NCBI GenBank assembly: GCA_965223125.1
Contig: OZ244984.1
Span: 1,612,001-1,676,000 of the forward strand
Reading direction: 5' to 3'
From: Pacificispira sp965223125
GTDB taxonomy: Bacteria > Pseudomonadota > Alphaproteobacteria > UBA8366 > Aestuariispiraceae
Length of the DNA: 64,000 bases
Under the pieces are notes generated by a model. That model did no database searches, was not told where the DNA came from, and saw nothing but the letters and a program-made list of their open reading frames with translations. Below, one piece after another: positions 35,304 to 44,406 of the stretch (within the stretch, counting starts at the first letter, position 1; every line of letters starts with the position of its first letter). Position numbers and translations under genes: made by a program.

Positions 35304-37136
35304 TCAGGCCGGGTCCGGAACCGGATCGACAAGATCACCCAATTCCGCCTTGAGCCCGCCCAGATGGGACTCGAAGGGCGACCAGCGACCAACCGAACTC
35401 TTGTAGATCGGGCGGCGCACCTGCAATCGGCTGGCGGTCTGAACCACCCGCTTGTTCTCGAAGAACCGCTCCATCTTTGGATCCCAGTCCAGTCCGATCC
35501 GGTCCAGCACCGGCAGGATGAACTGGCCCATATCCTCCAGCAATGCCTCATACTGGATCGGAACAATGCTGGCATCCCACTGCTTCCAGAATCCCATCAG
35601 TCGGTCATAATGGCGATAGTAATGGCCGATATCCCGCAGATCATGGTCGAACAGCATTTCACTGGCAAAGCGCTGGGTAAAGATCGACCAGCAGACATCC
35701 AGCGGATTGCGTTCGATATTCAGGATCAGGGCGGTCGGGAACAGGGTGCGGATCACCCCGACATTGATGAAATTGAACGGCAGCTTGTCGGTCACGAAGG
35801 CAGCACCTCCAGCGATTCCGGCTATCTCATCAAGATAGCCCGCCCGCATCGCCTGCCAGTCTTCGCGGGTCAGCCGCCGGTGCAGATCCACCAGGGTCTC
35901 ACCCGCCCGCGTCCTTCCATCGATCAGTATCGGCAGGGACATCAACTCCCCACCCCCGTGAATACGGGGATGGGACGCCAGGATCTGTTCCAGCAGACTG
36001 GTGCCGGATCGCGGCATGCCGACAATGAAGATCGGCTGCGGCTTTCCGCCCGCCGGCCCCTCATCCGGCACGCCGATCTCGCCCGGTTCAAGACCCCTGA
36101 AATGCGCAATCAATCCATCATAGAGCAATTCCGTGGCGCGCCGGTCATAGCTCTTGCCGACACTCGCCAGACGCATTCTGAACTGCTCCTGTGCCGCCTT
36201 GAAATACTGAAACGACAGATCATGGTCGCGCAGACTTTCCGCCGCCTGTGCCGCGCGATGAGTCGTGACCGGCGGCGCGTCTAAAAGCATGCGATAGCAA
36301 CGCCGAAAGGCGGCAATTCCGTCGCGACGGTGCTGCATTGCCGGTCCTGCCGCATTGCCCTTGGTTTCCACCAGATCCGCCAGATCGAAATGCGCGGTCA
36401 CATTTTCAGGATCGAGGCGAATCGATTCCTGAAACAGTTCCCGCGCCGCATCGACCTCCCCCAGGGATGTCAAAAGGAAGCCCATCCGGCTGCGAACCTC
36501 CGGATCGACCGGATCCTCGGCGAAAAACCGGTCCAGCAACTCCCGCGCCGCCGCGAAGTCGCCCAGCCCGACCAGCGCATCCGACAGGTTCAGATGCAAT
36601 GACCGATCATCCGGATTGGCCCTCAATCCCTTTTCGAGAAGCGCTTTCGCCTGTACCGCTTCCCCCAGACTGTTGAGCAGCGATCCGAAATTCACATAGG
36701 GATCGGCAAAATTCGGATTCAGATGGATCGCGCGCTCAAAACACTGGATCGCCAGATCGTAGCGCATCGTCCCCTTATAGGCGATGCCGAGATTGTTCTG
36801 GACCTGCGCGTCATTCGGCATGGTTCGGGCAAGTTTGACAAAGGCCTTGATTGCCTCCCCGAAACGGCCCTGATCCATCCGCACGATCCCGATGCCGCTC
36901 AGGGCTGCCGGATTGTCCGGATCGATCTTGTAGCTTTTTTCGAAATACCGGGCCGCCTCGTCGAGTCGCCCCGCCTGATGATGAATGATCCCGACAAGAT
37001 ACAGCGCATTCGGTTCGCGCGGCATCTTCTGGAGAATCGCGGTCGCCCGTGCCTGTGCGGCGGCGGCCTGTCCCTGGTTGAATTCGGAAAACGCCCGTTG
37101 CAGCTCCGCTCTGATCTGGAAATCCGGTGCGCGCAT
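35304..37136 (-). CDS. TPR-repeat sulfotransferase
   Basis: A 610-aa protein. About 320 N-terminal residues form TPR helices (NNLGIAYKGTMRYDLAIQCF, FADPYVNFGSLLNSLGE). The C-terminal half is a PAPS-dependent sulfotransferase with the 5'-phosphosulfate loop FIVGMPRSGTSLLEQI and a LNIERNPLDVCWSIF 3'-phosphate segment. TPR-sulfotransferases can act on proteins, as in tyrosine sulfation, or on lipids and polysaccharides. The start at 37136 (MRAPDFQI) is chosen since upstream codons give an unlikely sequence. It probably forms an operon with the cupin gene. Confidence 0.88.
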   Translation of the reverse strand: MRAPDFQIRAELQRAFSEFNQGQAAAAQARATAILQKMPREPNALYLVGIIHHQAGRLDEAARYFEKSYKIDPDNPAALSGIGIVRMDQGRFGEAIKAFVKLARTMPNDAQVQNNLGIAYKGTMRYDLAIQCFERAIHLNPNFADPYVNFGSLLNSLGEAVQAKALLEKGLRANPDDRSLHLNLSDALVGLGDFAAARELLDRFFAEDPVDPEVRSRMGFLLTSLGEVDAARELFQESIRLDPENVTAHFDLADLVETKGNAAGPAMQHRRDGIAAFRRCYRMLLDAPPVTTHRAAQAAESLRDHDLSFQYFKAAQEQFRMRLASVGKSYDRRATELLYDGLIAHFRGLEPGEIGVPDEGPAGGKPQPIFIVGMPRSGTSLLEQILASHPRIHGGGELMSLPILIDGRTRAGETLVDLHRRLTREDWQAMRAGYLDEIAGIAGGAAFVTDKLPFNFINVGVIRTLFPTALILNIERNPLDVCWSIFTQRFASEMLFDHDLRDIGHYYRHYDRLMGFWKQWDASIVPIQYEALLEDMGQFILPVLDRIGLDWDPKMERFFENKRVVQTASRLQVRRPIYKSSVGRWSPFESHLGGLKAELGDLVDPVPDPA

Positions 37137-37246
37137 GGGGGCCTTTCGGGTCTCTACCCGCAAAAATCTTTCGCCTGGGACCGGTCCTGTATAGAATCCC
37201 CGCCACAAGAAGACAATCCGACATGCCATATCAAAGAGGGATCGCG

Positions 37247-37909
37247 ATGCAGGTCGTGGAAGCCTATCAACAGGTTCTGGAAAAGATAAAACGGGCGAAG
37301 GAAGATGCCGGGCGCGGGGCCGATGCGATCACGCTGGTCGCGGTATCCAAGACCTATGCCTCTGACCGGATTTCGCCGCTGCTGCGCCTGTCACACAAGA
37401 CTTTCGGTGAAAACCGGGTGCAGGAGGCGGAGGAGAAATGGCCGCCGCTGAAGGAACAGTATCGTGATATCCACCTGTCGCTGATTGGACCGCTGCAATC
37501 CAACAAGGCGCGCAATGCGGTGGCACTGTTCGACGAGATCCAGACCATCGACCGGCTGAAAATCGCCGAAGCCATCGCGCGGGAATGTGACAGGCAGGAC
37601 CGACGGATCGATACCTTCATCCAGATCAATACCGGCGAGGAGCCGCAAAAGGCGGGCATTCCGCCGCTGGAGGCCGATGCCTTCATCCGGGAAGTCCGCG
37701 ACAGGATCGGTCTGACGGTGAAGGGGCTGATGTGCATCCCGCCGGTCGATGCCGAACCGGCCCCACATTTCGCCCTGCTGGCCAAGATCGCCGCGCGCAA
37801 CGGCCTTGCCTGCCTGTCGATGGGGATGAGCAGCGACTATGAAACCGCCATTCGACTTGGCGCGACCCATATCCGCGTCGGCAGCGCGATCTTTGGGCAA
37901 AGGGTCTGA
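37247..37909 (+). CDS. YggS-family pyridoxal-phosphate homeostasis protein
   Basis: A 220-aa single-domain TIM-barrel protein that binds PLP through the lysine in LVAVSKTY (about residue 36) and helps keep free vitamin B6 and amino-acid pools balanced. Other family motifs are FGENRVQE, HLSLIGPLQSNKAR and LSMGMSSDYETAIRLGATHIRVG. The start at 37247 follows AGAGGG; 37223 is an alternative. It is divergent from the sulfotransferase gene and its stop lies 2 bp from the YkuD stop. Confidence 0.92.
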   Translation: MQVVEAYQQVLEKIKRAKEDAGRGADAITLVAVSKTYASDRISPLLRLSHKTFGENRVQEAEEKWPPLKEQYRDIHLSLIGPLQSNKARNAVALFDEIQTIDRLKIAEAIARECDRQDRRIDTFIQINTGEEPQKAGIPPLEADAFIREVRDRIGLTVKGLMCIPPVDAEPAPHFALLAKIAARNGLACLSMGMSSDYETAIRLGATHIRVGSAIFGQRV

Positions 37910-37911
37910 TT

Positions 37912-38424
37912 TCAGATCGTACGCCGGATATCGAGCCAGCTATCGGAATCAATTTCCGCCAGAAGTCCCTGAAGCAGGCTTCTGTCGAGGGCAATGCAGC
38001 CTGCGGTCGGCCTGCCGGTCTCGTGCCGACAATGCAGAAAGATTGCGCTGCCCAGGCCGGGCAAGACCGGGTCGGTGTTATGGTCGGTGATGACAACGAT
38101 GTCATACAAGCCATCATTGCGCCACATCGCCTCGTGAGAGGCCGGATAGGGGCGCAGGACCGGGCGGTTATAGGCCGGATCCTCCGGTGCGTCGCACCAG
38201 CCATCCGTTTCCGCCAATGCCCGAAGGGAAAGGGGTGTAACCGGTGGATCGATCCGGTCAGGACGAAAGCGCACTTCCAGCAGTTTCCAGCGGCCGAGCG
38301 GTGTCGCGCCATCGCCCTCCCGCTTCTCAGCCGCTTCAATCAGGCCGGATCGCCCCATCGAACAGGCGGCCTCCCGCCCGTCCGGCAGGATCAATCGATG
38401 CCCATCGGTCAGCAGATCGGTCAT
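37912..38424 (-). CDS. L,D-transpeptidase (YkuD) family protein without signal peptide
   Basis: A 170-aa YkuD-domain protein. The catalytic region is H131 and C143 in HCRHETGRPTAGCIAL, where the usual family Ser before Gly-Cys is Ala. No signal peptide or membrane segment is present, unlike periplasmic L,D-transpeptidases, which fits the cytoplasmic YkuD-like branch of uncertain role. It starts 1 bp after the stop of the hypothetical gene upstream, so the two are likely co-translated. Loss of the Ser could alter activity. Confidence 0.85.
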   Translation of the reverse strand: MTDLLTDGHRLILPDGREAACSMGRSGLIEAAEKREGDGATPLGRWKLLEVRFRPDRIDPPVTPLSLRALAETDGWCDAPEDPAYNRPVLRPYPASHEAMWRNDGLYDIVVITDHNTDPVLPGLGSAIFLHCRHETGRPTAGCIALDRSLLQGLLAEIDSDSWLDIRRTI

Positions 38425-38425
38425 A

Positions 38426-39682
38426 TCAGCCCGGATTCTTCATCTTCTCATATTTCGCCAGCGCTTCCATCATCGCGGACGGCATGTCGTCGGGCCGCAG
38501 ATCATCCATGAAACCGGCGGTCTGAATACCACCTGGCTTGGGCGCGGCGGCTGAAGATGACACGGACGGGATCGCGGCAGGTTGCGGAGCTGTGATCTGC
38601 GATGGCGACTGAACGGGGCGCATCGGATTGGTCTCTACCGGCGCTTCATCGGCACTCGGCGCGTTCCGGAAGGCAATCGGATCCGCCGATTGCGGCGGCC
38701 CGGTGATCACCGAACCGGCCTGAGATATCGCTGGGGAAGGGGAAACCGACTGCCCTCCGACTTCCGTTGCCTGCGCCATCCGCATCAATGCAGTCGCCGC
38801 CCCGGCTGAAAGATTGGGAACGCCTTGCGCCGCCACCTGGGCCGGGGAAGTCTGTGTGCCTGCCGGTTGTCCCGGCAGGATCGGCTGCACTGACGCCAGC
38901 GGCGAGCCGACCGGCTGCGCGGCAAAAAGCGGGCTTATCCGGCTGTCACCCGCCGCCCGGATCGGCATCATCGGTGCCGCATCCGACATCAGGGCGGCAG
39001 TCTGAACCCCGGATGGCTGCACTGCTGACAACGGGCTGGTATTTGTCTGGGCCGTAGCTTCCGGTGGCACCACAGCTTGCCATTGAACCGCTTGTGGTAC
39101 CCCATCCTGCACCGCATCGGCCGATGCCAGGGCGGAGCCTGCCGACGGATCGTCTGGCGAACCGAAGACGGCAGCCATCACCGTGTCGCCGATATTCGTG
39201 CCGGTGGCATCCTCATAGATCGTATCCGCCAGCGCCCCGGCAAATCCGACAGGCCCGCCGAACAGCGTCCCTCCGGCCAGGCGCGCGCCGGGGCTGATCT
39301 CATCCCCGGTCAGGTGGCGATAAACGGTGGAAACAACAGGAATATGCTGCAACGGATTGATGATATCGATGAAATCAGCAAGACCGAATCCATCCTCCCC
39401 GAAGAAATCCTCTCCCTGCTTTCCACCCTGACCCGCAGAGTCATCGGCACGAATTGCCGAGTGCGGATCGGCAGAGGTAAAACGACGGTGATCGGTATAA
39501 TCAGCACGCGGCGAGGACGGCAACACCGTCCCCCGGCTCCCTGCCATCGCATCGGCAAAACGCCGATCTGCTGGACCATGATTGGAGCCCGCCTGTCCCT
39601 GCGTCCCGCCGGTTTGCACCGATATCAGGACAGGCGCATTCGACGCCATCAGCGACCAGGGTGCGGTCTGTAAACCCGTCAT
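38426..39682 (-). CDS. Unknown protein with glycine-rich core and Pro/Ala/Gln/Ser-rich tail
   Basis: About 418 aa. A distinctive core, LADFIDIINPLQHIPVVSTV, continues with RHLTGDEISPGARLAGGTLF and a glycine-rich hydrophobic stretch ending DATGTNIGD. It reads like a membrane-inserting glycine-zipper helical hairpin. The tail is a low-complexity linker rich in Pro, Ala, Gln and Ser, closing with AMMEALAKYEKMKNPG, an amphipathic helix. No known domain name is assigned. GGTGGAGA directly before the ATG at 39682 supports that start, though the frame opens at 39793. It is paired with the YkuD gene 1 bp downstream and is divergent from the response regulator. Confidence 0.7.
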   Translation of the reverse strand: MTGLQTAPWSLMASNAPVLISVQTGGTQGQAGSNHGPADRRFADAMAGSRGTVLPSSPRADYTDHRRFTSADPHSAIRADDSAGQGGKQGEDFFGEDGFGLADFIDIINPLQHIPVVSTVYRHLTGDEISPGARLAGGTLFGGPVGFAGALADTIYEDATGTNIGDTVMAAVFGSPDDPSAGSALASADAVQDGVPQAVQWQAVVPPEATAQTNTSPLSAVQPSGVQTAALMSDAAPMMPIRAAGDSRISPLFAAQPVGSPLASVQPILPGQPAGTQTSPAQVAAQGVPNLSAGAATALMRMAQATEVGGQSVSPSPAISQAGSVITGPPQSADPIAFRNAPSADEAPVETNPMRPVQSPSQITAPQPAAIPSVSSSAAAPKPGGIQTAGFMDDLRPDDMPSAMMEALAKYEKMKNPG

Positions 39683-39869
39683 GTTCTCCACCTCTTCCAC
39701 CGCGACTTTCGGCAACTCTCCTGAACCCTTGATTAGCAAGTGCCATGCCAGTTTCCTGGTTTCACCTACGATCACGGTTTCGTGGGTTTCCAAAAACCGA
39801 CCGGATCGTGTTATGCTGCGGCGCGATCAGATTTCGTGGATCCATGACAGATTGAGAAAGACACCCTGT

Positions 39870-40556
39870 ATGAGCGGCAAGAAAATCCTGCTTTGCGATG
39901 ATGATGACGCGCTGCGCCAGTCCCTGGCGGAACAGTTGCAGTTGCATGAAGAATTCGAAACGACCCAGGTTGCCACGGCGGCGGCGGCGATTCAGGCGGC
40001 GAAGGCGGATCATTTCGATGCCATCGTGCTGGATGTCGGCCTGCCCGACATGGACGGTCGCGAAGCCTGTCGCATCCTGCGCCGCAGTCAGGTCAAATGC
40101 CCGGTTCTGATGCTCACCGCCCACGATTCCGATTCCGATACGATCCTGGGTCTGGATGCCGGCGCGAATGATTATGTCGCAAAGCCGTTCCGCCTGAATG
40201 TGCTGCTGGCCCGGCTGCGCGCGCAGTTGCGGCAACATGAACAGAGCGAGAATGCAGTTTTTGGCATCGGTCCCTACAGCTTCCGCCCGGCGCAGAAACT
40301 GCTGCTGGAGGAAGACAGGAACCGCAAGATCCGCCTGACCGAGAAGGAAACCTCAATCCTGAAATATCTCTATCGCGCCGGGGCAAAGACTGTCACCCGC
40401 GATATCCTTCTGGGGGAGGTCTGGGGCTACAATGCGGGCGTCACGACACACACGCTGGAAACCCATGTCTATCGCCTGCGTCAGAAGATCGAGGCTGATC
40501 CGTCCAATGCCGAAATCCTGGTCACGGAGCCGGGCGGATACAGGTTGGTGCCTTAA
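39870..40556 (+). CDS. OmpR-family response regulator (orphan)
   Basis: A 228-aa regulator. The receiver domain has the acidic DDDD near residue 10, the phosphoacceptor Asp in AIVLDVGLPDMDG (about residue 53) and the Lys in DYVAKPF. The winged-helix domain shows LTEKETSILKYLY and the TLETHVYRLRQKIE recognition helix. No histidine kinase is adjacent, though one is encoded at 3.3-5.1 kb. Its stop overlaps the convergent MFS stop by four bases. Orphan OmpR regulators of this type are conserved in Rhodospirillales; the targets are unknown. Confidence 0.9.
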   Translation: MSGKKILLCDDDDALRQSLAEQLQLHEEFETTQVATAAAAIQAAKADHFDAIVLDVGLPDMDGREACRILRRSQVKCPVLMLTAHDSDSDTILGLDAGANDYVAKPFRLNVLLARLRAQLRQHEQSENAVFGIGPYSFRPAQKLLLEEDRNRKIRLTEKETSILKYLYRAGAKTVTRDILLGEVWGYNAGVTTHTLETHVYRLRQKIEADPSNAEILVTEPGGYRLVP

Positions 40557-41818
40557 GCACCTTCCTGCCGGGCATTTGCCCGCGCGATCTGACGACGAAT
40601 TGCAAGAGCTGCCAGCGTGGCACAGGCAGTGGCCGCTGCCGCCGTTCCCCAACCTACAGCCCAGCCCAGCGACCCGCCGCCGATCCAGCCGATCAGCACC
40701 GGCCCGGTCAGAACCCCCAGATTGCGCCCGGTCATCATCAGTCCGAAGGCTGCAGGTCCAGTCCTGTTCGACCCCAGAATGCGGCCCGGCAGACCGAAAA
40801 TGCATGTCGGCGTGATCCCGGCGAAGAAACCATAGGCCAGCAAGGCCAGAATCCCGGTCCAGTCGGTCCCGGCCATTGGACCCAGGATCAGTACCAGGCC
40901 CTGACCGATCAACACCACGATCAGCAACCGGGTGATCGGCACCCCCGCCCGCAGAATTCCCGCCGCCAGCAGGTTGGAGGCGGCAACCGCGATCACGGTC
41001 ATGCCATAGAATTCCTTCGACGCCGCATTCGACAACCCACGATCCGAGACCAGATATTCCGGCAGCCAGCTCAGCACCGACAAATTCTGCAAGGCCCAGA
41101 GACCGAAACAGGCGGCCAACAGGGTCAACGCCCGCCGGTCAGCTCTGGTCAGATCGGGCGCGCCACCTTTCGCAGTCGGAAGCGCAATCCGCGATCCGTC
41201 ACCCCGTGCCAGAAAACCCGTCCAGAGCGCCATGCCGCCCGCAAAAACCAGACCCGCCCACCAGACCGAGGGCCAAATCGCATCATCGGGCCACAGAACC
41301 TCCGCCATCCGCGCAACAGTGGTGGCCAGCAATCCGCCCAGCGGGACCCAGGTCGCGGCCAGGGCGGCCGCGAAGGGAAGATGTCGCATCGCCGCATTGC
41401 GGGTCATCAGGGTCGGCCCGGCAATGGCCAGGATCGCCATCGCGGTTCCCTCCAGCGCGCGACCCGCCATCATCGCCCAGGCATTTTCCGGCAGCAACAG
41501 GATCGGAACCGCGCCCAGGACGATCAGGCCACAGGCCCCGATCAGCCAAGCAGCGGTCGATTGCCGCTGCATCAGCCGCCCGAACTGGAATGATCCGACA
41601 AGGCCGATCACCGCGAAAATCGACATGAACCCACCTGCCAGTTCCGGCCCATAGGCATAGCGATCCAGCATTTCCGGCAGCACCGGCGGCAGCTTGAACT
41701 GCTGATAGGCCGCCAGCAAAGCGATGCAGAGACCGAATGATATCCCGACCCAGTCACTGCGGGTCCGCACGGCACCCGTCACAGAGGACAGAGATGAAGA
41801 CGGTGATGGTGTACTCAT
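40553..41818 (-). CDS. Major facilitator superfamily transporter
   Basis: A 421-aa integral membrane protein with about 12 hydrophobic segments. The loop between helices 2 and 3 (FGRLMQRQSTAAWL) is a degenerate form of the MFS signature. A serine/threonine-rich N-terminus precedes helix 1. It resembles the CynX/NarK-like cyanate and nitrate branch loosely. The substrate is not determined. Its C-terminus overlaps the response regulator gene by four bases, tail to tail. Confidence 0.85.
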   Translation of the reverse strand: MSTPSPSSSLSSVTGAVRTRSDWVGISFGLCIALLAAYQQFKLPPVLPEMLDRYAYGPELAGGFMSIFAVIGLVGSFQFGRLMQRQSTAAWLIGACGLIVLGAVPILLLPENAWAMMAGRALEGTAMAILAIAGPTLMTRNAAMRHLPFAAALAATWVPLGGLLATTVARMAEVLWPDDAIWPSVWWAGLVFAGGMALWTGFLARGDGSRIALPTAKGGAPDLTRADRRALTLLAACFGLWALQNLSVLSWLPEYLVSDRGLSNAASKEFYGMTVIAVAASNLLAAGILRAGVPITRLLIVVLIGQGLVLILGPMAGTDWTGILALLAYGFFAGITPTCIFGLPGRILGSNRTGPAAFGLMMTGRNLGVLTGPVLIGWIGGGSLGWAVGWGTAAAATACATLAALAIRRQIARANARQEGA

Positions 41819-41980
41819 TGAAATGAAATGCTCCTGGAGAACAGTCAGGAAGATGGACCAATCAGGTCCACTGTAATTGCGTCAGACCCGACCCCGCTAT
41901 AGCATCCCGAAAGCGGCCTGTCCCATGATGTGTTTCAAGGGGCCGCAAGGGGGTTGGAAGATGCAGAAAGTGCGCATTCA

Positions 41981-42835
41981 ATGACCGATATGGACGGGCG
42001 TCCCGAATTCTATGTCAAGTTCTGGGGCACACGGGGCAGTATCGCCTGTGCCGGGCCGGATACGATGCGCTATGGCGGCAATACCGCCTGTATCGAAGTC
42101 ATGTGCGGCACCAGGCGGCTGATCTTTGACGGCGGCACCGGACTGCGCAAACTGGGTCGGGAAATCGCCGGGGAGATCGCCAAGAACGGACCGCAGGATA
42201 TCGACCTGTTCCTGACCCATACCCATCTGGACCACATCATCGGCCTGCCGTTTTTCGTCCCCTTCCATATTCCCGGCACCCATCCCCGGATCTGGGCCGG
42301 TCATCTGCTGCCGGAACGGACGCTGAAAGGCACTTTATCCGACATGATGCAGGCACCGCTCTTCCCGGTCCCGCCGGAGACGTTTCGCGCCTCCGTCACC
42401 TTCAATGACTTCACCTGCGGCGAAACGATTGTCCCAAGTCCCGGCATTGCCCTGCGCACCGGGCCGCTGAACCACCCGAACGGGGCAGTCGGCTATCGCG
42501 TGGAATTCGACGGGCGGTCGATCTGCTATATCACCGATACCGAACATTATCCCGAAGGCAGAGATACCGCCGTGCTGGACCTGGTTCAGGATGCCGATAT
42601 CATGATCTATGACGCGACCTATACCGAGGAGGAATATCCCCGCTATATCGGTTTCGGCCATTCCACCTGGCAGGAAGCGGTGCGGGTCGCTGATGCGGCC
42701 AATGTGAAAATGCTGGTGCTGTTCCACCACGAACCCTCTCATGACGACCGTTTCATGGACAGCATCGCCGAAGCGGTGGAAGCGATACGCCCCGGCAGCC
42801 TGGTCGCCCGCGAGGGCCTGATCCTGCGGGCCTGA
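41981..42835 (+). CDS. MBL-fold metallo-hydrolase
   Basis: A 284-aa metallo-beta-lactamase-fold hydrolase of the PhnP/ribonuclease Z-like group. The N-terminal VKFWGTRGSIACAGPDTMRY and TACIEV match the family. Zinc ligands: HTHLDH (about residues 93-98), later histidines in GPLNHP and ITDTEHY, and LFHHEPSHDD. The substrate is unknown; cyclic nucleotide or phosphonate-type phosphodiester hydrolysis is possible. The start is weakly supported; 41981 and 41990 are ATGs, and the open frame reaches 41930. The stop lies 5 bp before the next gene, probably an operon. Confidence 0.85.
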   Translation: MTDMDGRPEFYVKFWGTRGSIACAGPDTMRYGGNTACIEVMCGTRRLIFDGGTGLRKLGREIAGEIAKNGPQDIDLFLTHTHLDHIIGLPFFVPFHIPGTHPRIWAGHLLPERTLKGTLSDMMQAPLFPVPPETFRASVTFNDFTCGETIVPSPGIALRTGPLNHPNGAVGYRVEFDGRSICYITDTEHYPEGRDTAVLDLVQDADIMIYDATYTEEEYPRYIGFGHSTWQEAVRVADAANVKMLVLFHHEPSHDDRFMDSIAEAVEAIRPGSLVAREGLILRA

Positions 42836-42840
42836 TCCGG

Positions 42841-43710
42841 ATGACGCAAACCATGCCCTTCACCCGCCCTTTCTGGCGTCGGCTCCGGCTGGGCCTTTCA
42901 ACCCTGCTGGGCAGTGCATCCAGGGGCTATTTCATCCCCTATCGCTATGCCGGAGAAATTCCGCCCAGTTCGGCTCGACAGGGTTTCCCGAAGATCGAGG
43001 CCCTGTTCAAAGCAGAGGAATCCCGATTTCTGGATCTGCTGGAGGACGAGGCGCTGATTGCCGGTCTGGCCCGGCGCTTCGATCAGGCGGTTCCGCCCGA
43101 ACCGCGCTGGCAACAAAACTGGTTCCCGCGTCTGGACGGCTTGGCCGCCTATCTGATGATCCGCCGTCACCGCCCGAAACGAATCGTGGAGATCGGCAGC
43201 GGTCATTCCACCCGTTTCGCCGCCGCCGCCATTCGGGATGGGGGACTGACCACCCGACTGACCGCCATCGACCCTGCGCCCCGCGCCGACATCGCCGCAT
43301 TGCCGGGCATCACCCTGCATCAAACGACAATCCAGAACGCCCCCACCGACCTGTTCAATGCGCTGGAGGCGGGGGATATGGTGATGATCGATTCCAGTCA
43401 TATCGCGGTGCCGGGCAGCGATGTCGATCTGCTGCTGGGCCGTGTCCTGCCCGGCCTGCCAGTCGGAATCCTGGTGCAGATCCACGACATCTTCCTGCCC
43501 GACCCCTATCCGGAATCCTGGACATGGCGCGGCTATAATGAACAGCTTCCGGTCTCGCTGCTGCTCAGCGGCGGTGTCTGGCGGCCACTCTGGTCCAGCC
43601 ACTGGATCGCCAGCCGCCATTCCGACAGATTGAAACAGGGGGCGCTTTCCGCGATCCCGCTTCCCGAAGGCGCGCATGAATCGGCACTCTGGCTGGAAAG
43701 GTGTGACTGA
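42841..43710 (+). CDS. Class I SAM-dependent methyltransferase-like protein
   Basis: A 289-aa protein. The core motif RIVEIGSGHSTRFAAAA starts near residue 115 and is followed by LTAIDPAPR and DMVMIDSSHIAVPGSD, consistent with a Methyltransf_24/CmcI-like fold. A basic N-terminus (TRPFWRRLRLGLS) could be membrane-proximal. The acceptor is unknown. It converges with dnaQ with 3 bp between the stops. Confidence 0.8.
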   Translation: MTQTMPFTRPFWRRLRLGLSTLLGSASRGYFIPYRYAGEIPPSSARQGFPKIEALFKAEESRFLDLLEDEALIAGLARRFDQAVPPEPRWQQNWFPRLDGLAAYLMIRRHRPKRIVEIGSGHSTRFAAAAIRDGGLTTRLTAIDPAPRADIAALPGITLHQTTIQNAPTDLFNALEAGDMVMIDSSHIAVPGSDVDLLLGRVLPGLPVGILVQIHDIFLPDPYPESWTWRGYNEQLPVSLLLSGGVWRPLWSSHWIASRHSDRLKQGALSAIPLPEGAHESALWLERCD

Positions 43711-43713
43711 CCG

Positions 43714-44406
43714 CTACACGCCCCAGATCGGATTGCTCAGTTTCGAGAGAAAGGCGGCATGGCGGATCTCTTCATCCGGGCTTGCCGCATGGGCGCGGGC
43801 CGGACGGAATGGGCGGTCCGAAGTCGGTCCGGCGGTTGCGAAACTACCGCCATCCATTCGGGAATCGCCATTTTCGGAAAAGGACAGGCCCACCTGCCGA
43901 CCCCCGGTAAGCTCGATATAGACTTCCGCCAGCAATTCCGCATCCAGCAGCGCGCCGTGCTTGGTCCGGGCCGAATTGTCGATCTCGAACCGCTTGCACA
44001 GCGCGTCCAGGCCCGCAGGCGAACCGGGAAACTTCGCACGCGCCATTGCGACCGTATCGACAGTCTGGCTCATCGGCATAGTCGGGCGTCCACAGGCCTT
44101 CAATTCCGCATTGATAAATTTCATGTCAAAGGCGGCATTGTGGATCACCAGCACCGAATCCCCCACAAATGCCAGGAAATCCTCGACGATATCGGAAAAC
44201 AGCGGCTTGTCCGCCAGAAAGGCTTCCGACAGGCCATGGACCTCGAACGCGCCGGGCGGCATGTCCCGTTCCGGATTGATATAGGTATGGTAAACCGCGC
44301 CACTGGGCACGCGGTTGATCAGTTCAACACAACCGATTTCCACCAGCCGATCCCCGGTTGCCGGATCGAATCCCGTCGTTTCCGTATCGAAACAAATCTC
44401 ACGCAT
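43714..44406 (-). CDS. dnaQ: DNA polymerase III epsilon (proofreading exonuclease)
   Basis: A 230-aa 3'-5' exonuclease subunit. ExoI is FDTETTGFD (residues 6-14), ExoII is VIHNAAFDMKF, and ExoIII is HGALLDAELLAEVY. The C-terminus (HAASPDEEIRHAAFLSKLSN) probably contacts the polymerase. Its start overlaps the coaE stop by 8 bp, so it is the distal gene of the ppsR-maf-aroE-coaE-dnaQ operon. Confidence 0.96.
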   Translation of the reverse strand: MREICFDTETTGFDPATGDRLVEIGCVELINRVPSGAVYHTYINPERDMPPGAFEVHGLSEAFLADKPLFSDIVEDFLAFVGDSVLVIHNAAFDMKFINAELKACGRPTMPMSQTVDTVAMARAKFPGSPAGLDALCKRFEIDNSARTKHGALLDAELLAEVYIELTGGRQVGLSFSENGDSRMDGGSFATAGPTSDRPFRPARAHAASPDEEIRHAAFLSKLSNPIWGV

